Program-made: the position numbers and the translations under genes
Part shown: positions 23,088 to 33,715 of the stretch, piece by piece
Numbering within the stretch: position 1 is the first letter of the stretch
How the letters are laid out: each line of letters opens with the position of its first letter
Notes under the pieces: generated by a model
What the model was told of the DNA's origin: nothing
What the model saw: only the letters and a program-made list of their open reading frames with translations
The model's database searches: none
From: Paraspadella gotoi
Taxonomy: Eukaryota > Chaetognatha
Reading direction: 5' to 3'
NCBI GenBank assembly: GCA_051294375.1
Contig: CM119268.1
Span: 368,415 to 432,414 of the forward strand
DNA: 64,000 bases

Positions 23088-23120
<33 letters not shown>

Positions 23121-23361
23121 CTTTGTTAATGATATACCTAGGATTCCTAGTAATTTTAACCACAATTTTTTTTAAATTTTGAGATTTGTAAATTCATACT
23201 TTTATAAATACAAATGTTTTAACTTTCGATTCAAACGTTTTTTGATATTTAAAAATATGTCGATATTTAAATGAAGAATAAATATTGACTGTCAATTATT
23301 TTACACTTTTGCAAAATTCAAATCTTGTTTCTTCCTTTTATGAGAGAGTTTATCTATCCTC

Positions 23362-23394
<33 letters not shown>

Positions 23395-23668
23395 TTCCTC
23401 TTCTTCCTCCTCCTCAGCCTCCTCCTCTTGCTCCTCCTCTTCCCTCTCCTCCTTCTCCTCATTCTCCCCTCCTCATTCTCCTCCTATTCCTCTTCCTCTT
23501 TCTCTTTTTTTTCTCTTGCTCTTCCTCATCCTCCTCATCCTCCTCCTCATACTCCTCTTCCTCCTCCTCTTCCTTCTCCTCCTCCTTCTTCTTTTTCTCC
23601 TCCTCTTCCTCCTCCTCTTCCTCCTCCTCTTCCTCCTCCTCCTTTTTCGATGTCCGATTCGCATTTAA
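22210..23668. repeat. Large inverted duplication around a 25-N gap
   Basis: The sequence 22210-22731 (AAATGCGAATCGGACATC ... TCATAACAAAGAACAG) is repeated inverted at 23116-23668. The arms share blocks such as AAACTCTCTCATAAAAG, AGAAACAAGATTTGAATTTT and CTCAAAATTTAAAAAAAATT, with many one-base insertions and deletions. The central part (22732-23115) is (GA)n, the 25-N gap (23063-23087) and (CT)n. GGA-rich DNA on the left mirrors CCT-rich DNA on the right. It could be a real palindrome or a gap-filling artefact. Confidence 0.85.
23063..23087. other. 25-N gap inside the inverted duplication
   Basis: Exactly 25 Ns followed directly by (CT)n. Gaps of exactly this size recur at 24204, 30496 and 36788, each with a duplicated flank. 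Confidence 0.95.
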
Positions 23669-24203
23669 ATTTTTTTTCGAATTCTCGGCCGCAACAGCCA
23701 AAGTGTAGCAACCTCTCTTCTGTAACAGACTATACGATGCAAACTGACTGAATAAACTCAGCTGTTGCAATCTATCTCTAGCAAACTGAAACTGAAGCAA
23801 CCGCGGTAGAACCATAAGAAAGCAATAAAGCATATTGCACCGAAGCAAATAAAGCAACATCGCTCTAAACATCGATTTTCTTTCCTTCACTTTAATTCCT
23901 TCACATTTATTTTCTCTCACGTCTTCGATATGTCTATTGATTTTTTATTTCTCCTTCTCTCCTTCTTTTCTCCTTCTCCCTTCTCCCCCTCTCTTTCTTC
24001 TTTCCTCCTTTCCCTTTCCTCCTCTCTCCTTCTTTCCTCCCTCTCTCCTTCTATCCTCCTTTCCTTCTCCCTCTCTATTTCCTCCCTTCCTCTCTCTTTC
24101 CTCCCTCGCCTCTTCTCTCCTTTTCTCCTTCTCTTTCTGCGCTCGTATCTCGCCACTCCTTCATTTCAGAGGAACCCATTCGTTGTTAATGTTTCTGAAG
24201 TAA
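23640..24203. repeat. First copy of a direct duplication beside a 25-N gap
   Basis: TCGATGTCCGATTCGCATTT, ACTATACGATGCAAA, AACATCGCTCTAAACATCGA and GTTTCTGAAGTAA occur here and again, in the same order, at 24297-25183. The second copy is longer, mainly through extra bases. This copy stops at GAAGTAA, just where the second copy enters (CT)n, so the gap at 24204-24228 marks a (CT)n breakpoint. Confidence 0.85.
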
Positions 24204-24228
24204 NNNNNNNNNNNNNNNNNNNNNNNNN

Positions 24229-25179
24229 ATAACTCCTCCTATCTTCTTTTTCTCCTCCTCTTCCTCCTCTCTTCCTCCTCCTCTTCCTCCTCCTCCTTTC
24301 GATGTCCGATTCGCATTTAAATTTTTTTTCGCAATTTCTCGCCGCCAACACGTCCAAGTGTTAGCAAACCTCGCCTTCATGTAACAGAACTATACGATGC
24401 AAAACTGACCTTGAATTTAAACCTTCCAGCTTTGCAATTCTACTCTTAGCAAACTGAACACTGATCCAGCAACCGCGGTAGAACCATATAAGAGAAGCTA
24501 ATAAGACACCTATCATAGCACCGAACGACAAAATAAAGCCCAACATCGCTCTAAACATCGATCTGTTCTAAATTCCTTCATCTTTTAATTCCTTCCACAT
24601 TTATTTTCTTCACACGCTCTTCGACTTTGTCTATTATTTTTCTATATTCTCCTTCTTCCTTCTTTTCTGCTCTTCTCTTCTCCCCTTCCTTCGCTCTCCT
24701 CCTTCTCCCCTTTCCCTCTCTTCTCCTCTTTCCTTCTTTCCTCCCTCTTCTCACTTTACGTTTTCTTCATTCTCCCTCTCTCGACCCTCTCCTTTCTTCC
24801 TTCCTCCCTCTTCCCATTTCCTACTCTCTCTCTCTCTTGCTTTACATACCTCCTCTCTCCTTCTTTTCTCCTTCTCCCTTCTCCCCCCTTCTTCTTCTTT
24901 CCTCCTTTCCTTTCCTCCTCCTCTCCTTCTTTCTCCCTCTTTCCTTCTGTTCTCCTTCTCCCTTCTCCCCCTCTCACTTCTTCTTGCTCCTTCCTTTCTC
25001 CTCTCATCTTCTTTCCTCCCTCTCTCTTCTATCCTCCTTTCCTTCTCCCTCTCTATATTTCTCCCTTTCTCTCTCTTCCTCCTCGCCTTCTTCTCTCCTT
25101 TCTTCCTTCTCTTTCTCGCTCGTTATCTCGGCCACTCCTTCATCAGAGGAACCCATTCGTGTTAATGTTTCTGAAGTAA

Positions 25180-25183
<4 letters not shown>
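24229..25183. repeat. Second, indel-rich copy of the 23.6-24.2 kb segment
   Basis: Same block order as 23640-24203 with many insertions and a longer CT-rich middle. It reads through GAAGTAATC into the (CT)n array. It most likely comes from a long read used to bridge the gap and not from a second locus. The 65-residue hydrophobic minus-strand frame at 24361-24558 depends on these insertions and is absent from the first copy. Confidence 0.75.
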
Positions 25184-25231
<48 letters not shown>

Positions 25232-25500
25232 CTCTCCTCTCTCTTCTCTCTCTCCTCTCTTTCTTCTCTCTCTCCTTTTTAAAGAGGACTCGAGAAAGCG
25301 AAGATTTTCTTTTTCACTAATTTCGAACCACAAGGTTGAAACGAAGCGAAGGAATTTCATTTTCGGAAATTTCGATGCAACCTTTCTTCTGTTTCACTCT
25401 CTTCTCTCTTCTCTTTCTGACTCTCTGTCTCTTTCTCTCTCTCTCTCTCTCTCTGCTCCTCTCTCTCTCTCTCTCTATCTCTCTCTCTTTCTCTCTCACT

Positions 25501-25556
<56 letters not shown>
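25184..25556. repeat. (CT)n arrays
   Basis: Near-pure (CT)n at about 25186-25275 and 25432-25553, separated by a short segment (25277-25400) that I cannot assign. Confidence 0.95.
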
Positions 25557-25564
25557 CTACTCCA

Positions 25565-25802
25565 ATACTCAGTACAACCAAAACAAAAATTATCTATTCA
25601 TTTAATATGTAAGCTATCTTGCCCCTGACTTTGGACAGGCCTTGGTGGTTTAAGGCCTCCATCACTCTTACAATAAAATGACATAGCAGATCCCTGCAAG
25701 CTTTCAATCAAGAATCTCTCACAGTCTCGTTTATTCACTCCCAGAGTACCTGGCTTCCCTATCAATGAAGTGGCATAATATTTCCAAAAAAATATCAATT
25801 GT
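25565..25802 (-). repeat. Family R, well-preserved copy (reverse)
   Basis: On the minus strand it carries GGAAGCCAGGTACTCTGGGA, TGATGGAGGCCTTAAACCAC and AAAGTCAGGGGCAAGATAGC. It leaves a reading frame of about 61 residues in common with the copy at 43425. By eye 48 of the 61 residues match, but most base differences change the amino acid, which does not suggest selection on a protein. No pol III boxes were found. Confidence 0.75.
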
Positions 25803-27320
25803 ATGAAAAGACCACTCCCTTAATTATTAAATCGGGAAATATTCCGCCCAGCATCAATATAAAAAGAGCTGAATTTTATAAAATTGGTAATTATAAACAT
25901 TGAACAACTCCATGTCTCAAAACGTTTGACCCAAAAACGATCGACTCTTTGTTCTTTAAAATTAAATTAAAAAAAAATTCGCAGCCGCTTAAGCAGCTGG
26001 AACGCAGCTCCGCGGCGCAGGCTCAGCCAATGCGGCGAATGGCGTCAGCGTTTTCAATTAAGCAGCGCAAACGTCCATAAAAAATGATCAAAATAATGAC
26101 CACCAGGGGGACTAAAAAAAAAAAGAACAACCCCGAGTGTTCATTCTTTTTTTGAAAACGAGGCGTGGAAATGAAAAAGAATTAATTGATAATTTTAATA
26201 ATAGCCTTTAACAAATGAATTATGTTTAATATCTGAATCACACTAATTAAAAAATGTTTCCTTAGAATAACAATAGAAATTAAACATTTAAAACCAAAAA
26301 AATGTAAAAATGTGCAAACAAGAAAAGTTTTTTTACTAAATTTTCAAAATCAACGACGCAACACGAATGAACTTTTTCCCCTCAAACTTTTTATTTTAAA
26401 AAATGGAATTTAATTATGAGTCAAAGACTCATTAAAAAAACGCGGGCGCGTACGACGACGACGACGACGACGACGACTCCTTTATTTACAACCGTGAAAT
26501 TGGGGATATGGAAAAAAAAAGTGGCCTTGTCTGGAAAAGTAAACCGATGGCGATAAAGAGAATTTAAAATTAAAATATAAAATTTTAAAAATATAATTTT
26601 TTTTTATTATGTTAATATTACAGAAAAATCAAATATTGAACATGTCTTTGCTTTGTCAGAGAATACAGTTGCCTTTCGACTCAAGTTAAAGTATCCTCTT
26701 TAATTCTTAAATATAATAGCAGCGGTGATATTTAAACCCACGCTAAAAATTCTAAAATTAACTTTTGTTTCAATTTTTAATTAGGTTTAAAATTAGGTTT
26801 ATTTAAAATTCTTAAATGTTTATGAAATATTAGTTTAAAATTATATTTTTTTTTAAGTTTTTTTTTAATAATTTAAAAAATTAAGATAAAATCCACCGCT
26901 GCCACCACATTTAAGGAAAGACTCATTGATTTCTGGGACAAAATTTTAGGGTTAGAAAAGTCGAGATTTATTCAGAGAATAAGGATGACGGTGAGACACG
27001 CGCAAGAGTCTTGATCAATGCTACTGAAACTAAGGAAAGCTAAGTCTATTTATATCTAGATAGGAGGATCGTAGTCAAGAGTTGTTTGGACAGTTCCATT
27101 GGTTCTGCAAGCTGATTGGTCGATTCCAATTTTACCTTGACCAATCATGATTCCACAATTCCAATTCTGCGGAGATCGCTTGATTTTTTTATCCGATTCT
27201 GCTTTTAATTAAGTTGATTCTCCTGCAATGATATAAAAAGAACATTTTATTTTTTTCCACCATTAAAGTGAATCGCCATCGCGACTGAGTGACCTTTCTC
27301 GCTTCGTCGACCCGTGGGCG
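25803..27320. other. Mostly single-copy AT-rich DNA, no gene recognised
   Basis: Includes a GC-richer patch at 25980-26060, a short (ACG)n at 26451-26478, and two short GC-rich motifs in opposite orientation (CAGCGGTGATATTTAAA near 26722 and CCACCGCTGCCACC near 26895). I see no long frame, RNA gene or element end. Confidence 0.6.
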
Positions 27321-27327
27321 GGAAATT

Positions 27328-27461
27328 GAAATGGAGACGACGATGATGACGACGACGACGACGATTACCACGACGACGACGACGACGACAACGACAAGAA
27401 GGATGAACGCGATGACACATTGCTGACGTCAGTGACGAAAGGCAAAAACGACGAGGGTAGA

Positions 27462-27520
<59 letters not shown>

Positions 27521-27615
27521 AAAAGTTAAATATAATAAAGACAATGATGACGACGGCATAACTGATCTAATTAGGGGAGATAATAAATATGAAGACTATC
27601 ACGAAGACGACGACA

Positions 27616-27656
<41 letters not shown>

Positions 27657-27660
27657 CATG
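27328..27660. repeat. Cluster of trinucleotide arrays: (GAC)n, (ATG)20, (GAC)n
   Basis: (GAC/ACG)n at 27328-27405, (ATG)n at 27462-27520 (about 20 units) and (GAC)n at 27604-27658. The Met- and Asp-rich frames are repeat translations. Confidence 0.95.
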
Positions 27661-27776
27661 ATCGAAAGCTTTGAGATTCAATGAAGGAGACGAGAAAATA
27701 TGAAAGTCAGCGAATCAGTTTTTAGAATCGCGTCCCTTTATTGCATCGACCCTTTTCCCCATTTTGTTCTGACCTT

Positions 27777-27866
<90 letters not shown>

Positions 27867-27867
27867 T
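27777..27867. repeat. (TTTC)n tetranucleotide array
   Basis: About 22 uninterrupted TTTC units. Confidence 0.97.
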
Positions 27868-27984
27868 ATTAAACCATAAAAACAGCATTAAGGAACAAAA
27901 CCAAAAACCAAAATTATTTTAATATTGTAATTATTTTATTTTATTATCGTTTTTGTTATTAATAATAAAAATCATTTGATAAAA

Positions 27985-28150
27985 TTATCGATAAATAAGC
28001 TCCTTACCTTACACAGGATATGGTGGACAAAGGTGGGCAAAGATGGGCAAAGGCTTCCACAGAAGAACCCTGCAAGACTCACCAACAATAGTTTCTCACA
28101 AATGCAACAAAATTTTACAATTCGCCAAATTACTCAGTTTAATAAAAAAC
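27985..28150 (-). repeat. Possible highly diverged family R copy
   Basis: CCCTGCAAG, TTTCTCACAA and AAATAAGCT sit in the same order and spacing as in the R copy at 25565, and a GGGCAAAGAT duplication is added. Similarity is weak. Confidence 0.3.
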
Positions 28151-28387
28151 TCACGTCACAATAGAATGACATTTTTAAAGGTTAATTCCGTCATTCTTTT
28201 TAAAACATTGACAGTTTAGTATTGTGGTCGTTATTTTCGTCGTGTTTATCCATAAACGAGTGAATATCACTTTATTTTATTTTCCGCATTTGAATCTTGA
28301 AGTATCTTGTTCACAAACATGTATTATCGCTTTTTATATTTCTCTCTTCTTTTCTTTTCTCCTCAATCCTGTCCTTTCCTGTCCTTT

Positions 28388-28430
<43 letters not shown>

Positions 28431-29336
28431 TTTCTCGCCAGATGTCTCTCGATGCTCAAACTAAGTTAACCTTTGATCTTTTGTTTTCACCTTTTTTCTT
28501 CCTTCACTTTTTTCCTATATCTTTGCCATTGGTGCCAGTCATTTGCTATATTTAAATAAAAACATTATTTATATATTGTTTTTTCTTATTAATCCTTATC
28601 AAAAGTTTAGCTAAAGTAGTAAAATAAAACACCTCAAAAAAGTAAATGGAAATATATGAGAAATTATCCCAACTTTGCAATATGCTAATGAGATTAAAAA
28701 ACTCCAGCTCATTTAAAACAAAACTCAAGTTCGAATTCATCGTCTTTCATTGCCATCCATTTCCATCTCTTCCGATGCCAGTGCTTTCCTTTTTGACCCT
28801 CGAACGAGACAACCGGTTTCTGTCGTTTCTCGATCTTTGAACTCACCTTTTTGCCCTTGCGAGAGAGAAGCAGAGAGACTCATATCAGACGAGAAGAGAA
28901 GATGAGAGAGAGAGCAGACGAGCAGACGAGCACGCGAGTGGAGAGAGAAGAGCCAAAGAGAGAGCAGAGAAGCGAGAAAGACCTGCACGAGTGAAATGTG
29001 ACGCAGCAATGAGAGCAGACAGAGAGTAGAGAAGAGAGAGAAGAGCAATGCAGATAGAGAGCAGAAAATCGTCGAGTGAAAGAAGTGCAGATTAAGCCTG
29101 TCTTCCCTCCACCAGTTTTCTCAGCTCAACTAATCACAATCCGTGAATGACTCTTTCTCTGTCCAATAAAATTTCTTTTCAGAGTGAAAGCTTGATGAGG
29201 TGAAGGGGCGGGAATTGCTTGCCTGCTTGGTTGATAGGAACCCGCAATGACTGTGCAAATTGAGTTGTACGAGAGTAAAATGGACTAGAAAGAGTCTTTG
29301 TTTTGCTAAACTTTTTAAACCGAGGGAACATTTTAG
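28151..29336. other. AT-rich DNA, a (CT)n array and a purine-rich tract
   Basis: (CT)n at 28389-28427. From 28858 to 29090 GAGAGAGCAGACGAGCAGAC-like purine DNA. The segment 29154-29260 is repeated at 30521-30628. No gene recognised. Confidence 0.7.
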
Positions 29337-29853
29337 AGCACTCTTTACCCAGAATTACTCATTTCTGTTTTTTCCTCTCTTTTCCCAGAGTTCTTCATTT
29401 CTGTTTGTTTATCCCAGAATTTGATTTTAACATTAATATTTAATTAAATTAATTTAAATATGTTTCTAATCTTATTAACCAATCCCTAACTTAATCCCTA
29501 ATCCTAATTTTTAACTTAAATCTAATTGTAAACCTTAACCTTAAACCCTTAAATCTAATTACTAATCATAACCTGGAACCCTTAACATTAGTCCCTAACC
29601 CAATTCTCTAGCCCAAATCCCTAACCTAAATCTCTAACCCAAATATTTAACCCAAATCACTAAATGCTAATCCCTAACCCTAATAATAAATCAAATCCCC
29701 AATCCTAATCACTAATCTAATCCTTAACCAAATCCTTAACCAAATCCTTAACCAAATTCTTAAACTTAACTCTATTAAAACCTAATTTTTAACTAAAAAA
29801 AACTCTAATTCCGAGTTTTAGACGAAATAGGGCGTTCTGGGAAAACAAGGCCC
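29337..29853 (+). mobile_element. Element T, copy 2
   Basis: Two or three degenerate terminal units ending CTCATTTCT or TTCATTTCT (29337-29406) lead into GTTTATCCCAGAATTTGATT. AT-rich DNA and a C-strand telomere-like array (about 29468-29790, CCTAA-type with drift) follow. The far end is AAATAGGGCGTTCTGGGAAA then ACAAGGCCC at 29825-29853. The far end is an inverted version of the near-end unit. No coding capacity. Confidence 0.7.
29468..29790 (-). repeat. Degenerate telomere-like array (C-strand)
   Basis: CCCTAA/CCCTAAT-type repeats with many substitutions (TCCTTAACCAAA variants) inside element T copy 2. Confidence 0.8.
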
Positions 29854-29953
29854 ATTTGAGTGGTTGTCATGGTCTGGTATATTAGTTTAAAAACATCTTA
29901 ACCAGAATTCATATCCTTGTACTAAAAATTGTATTAAAACTGAATAAATCAAA

Positions 29954-30520
29954 NNNNNNNNNNNNNNNNNNNNNNNNNNNNNNNNNNNNNNNNNNNNNNN
30001 NNNNNNNNNNNNNNNNNNNNNNNNNNNNNNNNNNNNNNNNNNNNNNNNNNNNNNNNNNNNNNNNNNNNNNNNNNNNNNNNNNNNNNNNNNNNNNNNNNNN
30101 NNNNNNNNNNNNNNNNNNNNNNNNNNNNNNNNNNNNNNNNNNNNNNNNNNNNNNNNNNNNNNNNNNNNNNNNNNNNNNNNNNNNNNNNNNNNNNNNNNNN
30201 NNNNNNNNNNNNNNNNNNNNNNNNNNNNNNNNNNNNNNNNNNNNNNNNNNNNNNNNNNNNNNNNNNNNNNNNNNNNNNNNNNNNNNNNNNNNNNNNNNNN
30301 NNNNNNNNNNNNNNNNNNNNNNNNNNNNNNNNNNNNNNNNNNNNNNNNNNNNNNNNNNNNNNNNNNNNNNNNNNNNNNNNNNNNNNNNNNNATAAATGAA
30401 AGAGAAAAGAAGGGCAAAAAAAGGAGAGAGACAGAGAGGAAAAGTAATACATAAAATAGAAGAATAGAAAGAGAGACAAAAACGCTTTGGAAGAGNNNNN
30501 NNNNNNNNNNNNNNNNNNNN
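29954..30520. other. 438-N gap, 104-base island and 25-N gap
   Basis: Ns at 29954-30391 and 30496-30520 enclose 30392-30495, which is nearly the same as 31684-31790. The sequence after the second gap repeats 29154-29953 and continues through to the island. The bases missing from the first gap are therefore probably those at about 31321-31683. Confidence 0.8.
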
Positions 30521-31492
30521 TTCCAATAAAATTTCTTTTCAGAGTGAAAGCTTGATGAGGTGAAGGGGCGGGAATTGCTTGCCTGCTTGGTTGATAGGAA
30601 CCGCAATGACTGTGCAAAATTGAGTTGTACGAGAGTAAAATGCGACTAAGAAAGAGTCTTTGTTTTGCTAAACTTTAAACCGAGGAACATTTTAGAAGCA
30701 CTCTTTACCAAATTACTCATTTCTGGTTTTTTCCTCTCTTTCCCAAGTTCCTCATTTCTGTTGTTTATCCCCAGAAATTTGGATTTATACATTAATATTT
30801 TAATTAAATTAATAAATATGTTTCTAATTATAGTAACCAATCCCAACTTAATCCCTAATCCTAATTTAACTTAAATCTAATTTGAAACCTTAAACTTAAA
30901 ACCTTAAATCTATTACTAATCATTCAACCTGGAACCTTTAACATTAGTCCCTAAACCCAATCTCTCGCCCAAATCCCTAACCCAAATCTCTACCCACAAA
31001 TATTAACCCAAATCACTAAATCTTAATTCCCTAACCTAATAATTAAATAAATCCCCAATTCCTAATCCTAATCTATCCTTACCAAATCTTAACTCTTTTA
31101 CCAAATCCTAACCAAATCCTTAACCAAATTTACCATCTTAAACGTTAACTCTATTAAAACCTAATGTTTAACTAAAAAAACGCTAATTCCGAGTTTTTAG
31201 ACGAAATAGGGCGTTCTGTGGAGAAACAAGGGCCCATTTGAGTGGTTGTCATGGTCTGGTATATTAGTTTAAAACATCTTAACCAGAATTCATATCCTTG
31301 TACTAAAAATGTATTAAAACTGAATAAACAAAACAAAAATGTATTAATACCAAAATAGTGTGGGATATTGCAAATAAATGCACAAGTTATATTTTTGGGG
31401 ATTTACATTAACTTGACATCTGAAGTCTTTGCGGTCTGACAAGAGTTGAACATTGGGTGAAACTATGAAGGACTTCTTGACATTTGAGAGAG

Positions 31493-31549
<57 letters not shown>

Positions 31550-31790
31550 CAAGAGAGAAGAAAGAGAGAGAACGAGAGAGAGAGAGGAGAGAGGAGAGAG
31601 AAGAGGAGGAGAGAGAAAGAGAGAGAGAGAGAAGGAGAGAGAGAGGAGAGAGAGAAAGAGACGGAGTAGAGCAAAAAAAAAATATAAATGAAAGAGAAAA
31701 GAGGGGAGAAAAAAAGGAGAGAGACAGAGAGGAAAAGTAATACATAAATAGAAGAATAGCGAAAGAGAGGACAAAAACGCTTTGGGAAGA
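30521..31790 (+). repeat. Indel-rich second copy of 29154-30495, including element T copy 2
   Basis: Begins TTCCAATAAAATTTCTTTTC like the segment at 29163, repeats the T element (about 30694-31234) and then supplies (GA)n DNA up to the island sequence. Scattered single-base gains and losses throughout point to a long-read gap patch left beside the sequence it should have merged with. Confidence 0.75.
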
Positions 31791-31879
31791 GAAGAAGAGA
31801 GAGAGAGAGAGAGAAGAGAGAGATGATGAGAGAACCGAGAGAAGGAGAAGACGAGAGAGGAGAAGAGAGGAGAGAAGGA

Positions 31880-31917
<38 letters not shown>
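31490..31917. repeat. (GA)n arrays
   Basis: Interrupted GAGAGA DNA at 31490-31665 and 31797-31916 flanking a short non-repetitive island. Confidence 0.95.
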
Positions 31918-31919
<2 letters not shown>

Positions 31920-32210
31920 TAAAGTAAGAATTGCAAACATTTTTACGAGGGAAATATAAACGTCTCTTGAAATTAACGACGAGAAAAAAAAAGAAAAAAA
32001 ATTACATTTATTTCGAGACGATATCTTTTTAAAGAATAGAGACAAATCGCGTAACAATTCGAAGTCTATATGAGCAACAATCTTTCAGTATCTGTTTGAT
32101 AGAGAGAAATAAAAAATATTGACTTTTTAACCAATTTAATTAAAAAAAGGTTTTATTGCTTAATTCCAACTCATTAATGAGAACTTCTTGGTGAAACGAA
32201 TGAAAACCAG

Positions 32211-32213
<3 letters not shown>

Positions 32214-32266
<53 letters not shown>
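32214..32266. repeat. (CT)n array
   Basis: Pure (CT)n next to the tRNA-Leu-like sequence. Confidence 0.95.
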
Positions 32267-32269
<3 letters not shown>

Positions 32270-32293
32270 ACCAGTTACACTGGAAATCCGGAA

Positions 32294-32382
32294 GGATAGT
32301 GGTAGGATTCGAACCCACGCCTCCGAAGAGACTGAAAGACAGATCCATGATTCTGAAGCTTTTAGATAAGTCGATTTTCCCC
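32294..32382 (-). tRNA. tRNA-Leu-like sequence, probably a pseudogene or SINE head
   Basis: On the minus strand, CAGTCTCTTCGGAGGCGTGG then GTTCGAATCC and TACCACTATCC closely match the variable arm, T arm and 3' acceptor strand of eukaryotic tRNA-Leu. The total length of 89 bases fits a class II tRNA, and ATCGACTTATCTAAAAGC sits where the A box (GCCGAGTGGTCTAAGGC) should be. The A box, the anticodon stem and the 5' acceptor strand (GGGGAAA against ACTATCC) are damaged, so function is unlikely. Confidence 0.5.
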
Positions 32383-32602
32383 TTCGGTTTTTGAAAAATA
32401 TTTTTAACGAGCGTCAGGAATTTAAAGTTATAAAGTGGCGCATTTTTTTGGCACATGAGTGTAATGATATTTTCTGTTATTCTACTTTCTTACAGTGAGA
32501 CACTTTATTACTTTTTCTCGTCTTTTTATCGACTTTTCTGATTTACATTTTCCTTTTTTTATCTTGTGATCTCGTGACGTAAATCGGTCCAACGGAAAAA
32601 CA

Positions 32603-32855
32603 CGACGAGGACGATAAAGACAACGACGACAATAAAGACAACGACGACGATGACAACGACAACAACGACGACGACGAAGGCAATAACAACGAGGATGACG
32701 ACAACGAAGACAATAACAACAACGAAGATGACAACGACGACAATGACAACGACGACGACAACGACAACAACGACGACGACGAAGACAATAACAACAACGA
32801 AGACAATGACGACGATGAAAACGACGACTATGACAACAACAACAGAGACGTCGAC
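32603..32855. repeat. (GACAAC)-type trinucleotide array
   Basis: Mixed GAC/AAC/GAT triplets over about 250 bases. Open frames here are Thr- or Val-rich translations. Confidence 0.9.
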
Positions 32856-33165
32856 GAAAATAAATGTGTTCCCACTCCGGTAGCAAAAACTTTGCACGTA
32901 GTAGTAGTCATAAGCACCTAAATTATAACTATAATACTCATTTTCTTATTTTTAGGGAAAAAAAGGAATTTCCCGAAACCTGAATCAACTGATTGCATCA
33001 AGAGCCGCATGAACTGTTCGCAACAACGACTGCATTGCGTCCGGCATCTTTGTTCGCATGTCTTCGCCTTTTTTTCCTCGATTTTTTGCTCGCATCTCGT
33101 GAGTTCATCTTTGCGCGCAACTTCTCTCCGCGCTCGCTAGACGTCGCCTCGAAAAAAATTGGAAG

Positions 33166-33715
33166 ATGGCGTCTAATTCGTCTTTCCGTCGAACGACGAC
33201 GCCATCGACGCGGCGTCATTCGTCGCCGCTTACTTGTACGACGGCGACGACGCCGATAACGCCGACGACGCCATCTCGCGACGCCCTCTTTCATCAAAGA
33301 ACGCCATCTTCCCTCTTCCTCCTCCTCCTCTTCCTCCTCCTATTCTCTGGAGCCTATCTCTTCCTCTTCGGCGGACTAGACGCGGCGCCTCCAATACCGG
33401 AAGTGGGCGTGGCGGTGCCGCAAGTGGGCGTGGCGGCGCCTGAAATAAACTTGGAGGCGCCTGCGGCAGAGAAAGTGGCGCCATCGTCGAATTTCGCGGC
33501 GCCAATGAGAAAGAAAGGTTTGTGGTCTTCTCATCGGATCGGCGGCGGCGCGGATCGATGGACGGAAGCGAGGCTGAGGCCGAGAGTGGGCGTGGCAGCG
33601 ATTGACGCGACGGACGAGACGAAAGATGTCGCCGACGACGATGACGACGACGACGACGAAGTCGAGCAGACGATTTTAGGCGAAACTTGGAAGCGAAGAA
33701 CGAGAAAAGTTATGG
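33166..33715 (+). CDS. Candidate first coding exon of a type II membrane protein (unidentified)
   Basis: The ATG at 33166 sits in GGAAGATGGCG, a good Kozak context, after a CpG-rich leader (33100-33150). The frame stays open to 33715, where ATGG|GTGAGT is a near-consensus splice donor; reading on gives 194 residues. About 49 Ser/Thr/Arg-rich residues precede one hydrophobic segment (residues 50-68, SLFLLLLFLLLFSGAYLFLF), and an Ala/Pro/Val-rich stem with VGVAVP/VGVAAP repeats, an Asp run and ETWKRRTRKV follow. That layout suits a Golgi or ER type II enzyme such as a class I mannosidase, but no catalytic domain is visible, so the family is open. No downstream exon was found. Base composition is far richer in GC than its surroundings. 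Confidence 0.45.

Noticed and set aside
24361-24558. 65-residue minus-strand frame with a hydrophobic N-terminal segment that looks like a small membrane protein
   Set aside because: It exists only in the insertion-rich second copy; the cleaner first copy at 23640-23900 lacks those bases and does not encode it.
29887-30617. Long minus-strand frames crossing 29954-30391
   Set aside because: They consist mostly of undetermined bases and cannot be evaluated.
33166-33715. Firm assignment of the candidate exon to ER/Golgi class I alpha-mannosidase
   Set aside because: Only the general layout (basic N-terminus, one membrane segment, Pro/Ala stem, Lys/Arg cluster) is comparable; the catalytic domain is not in the window.
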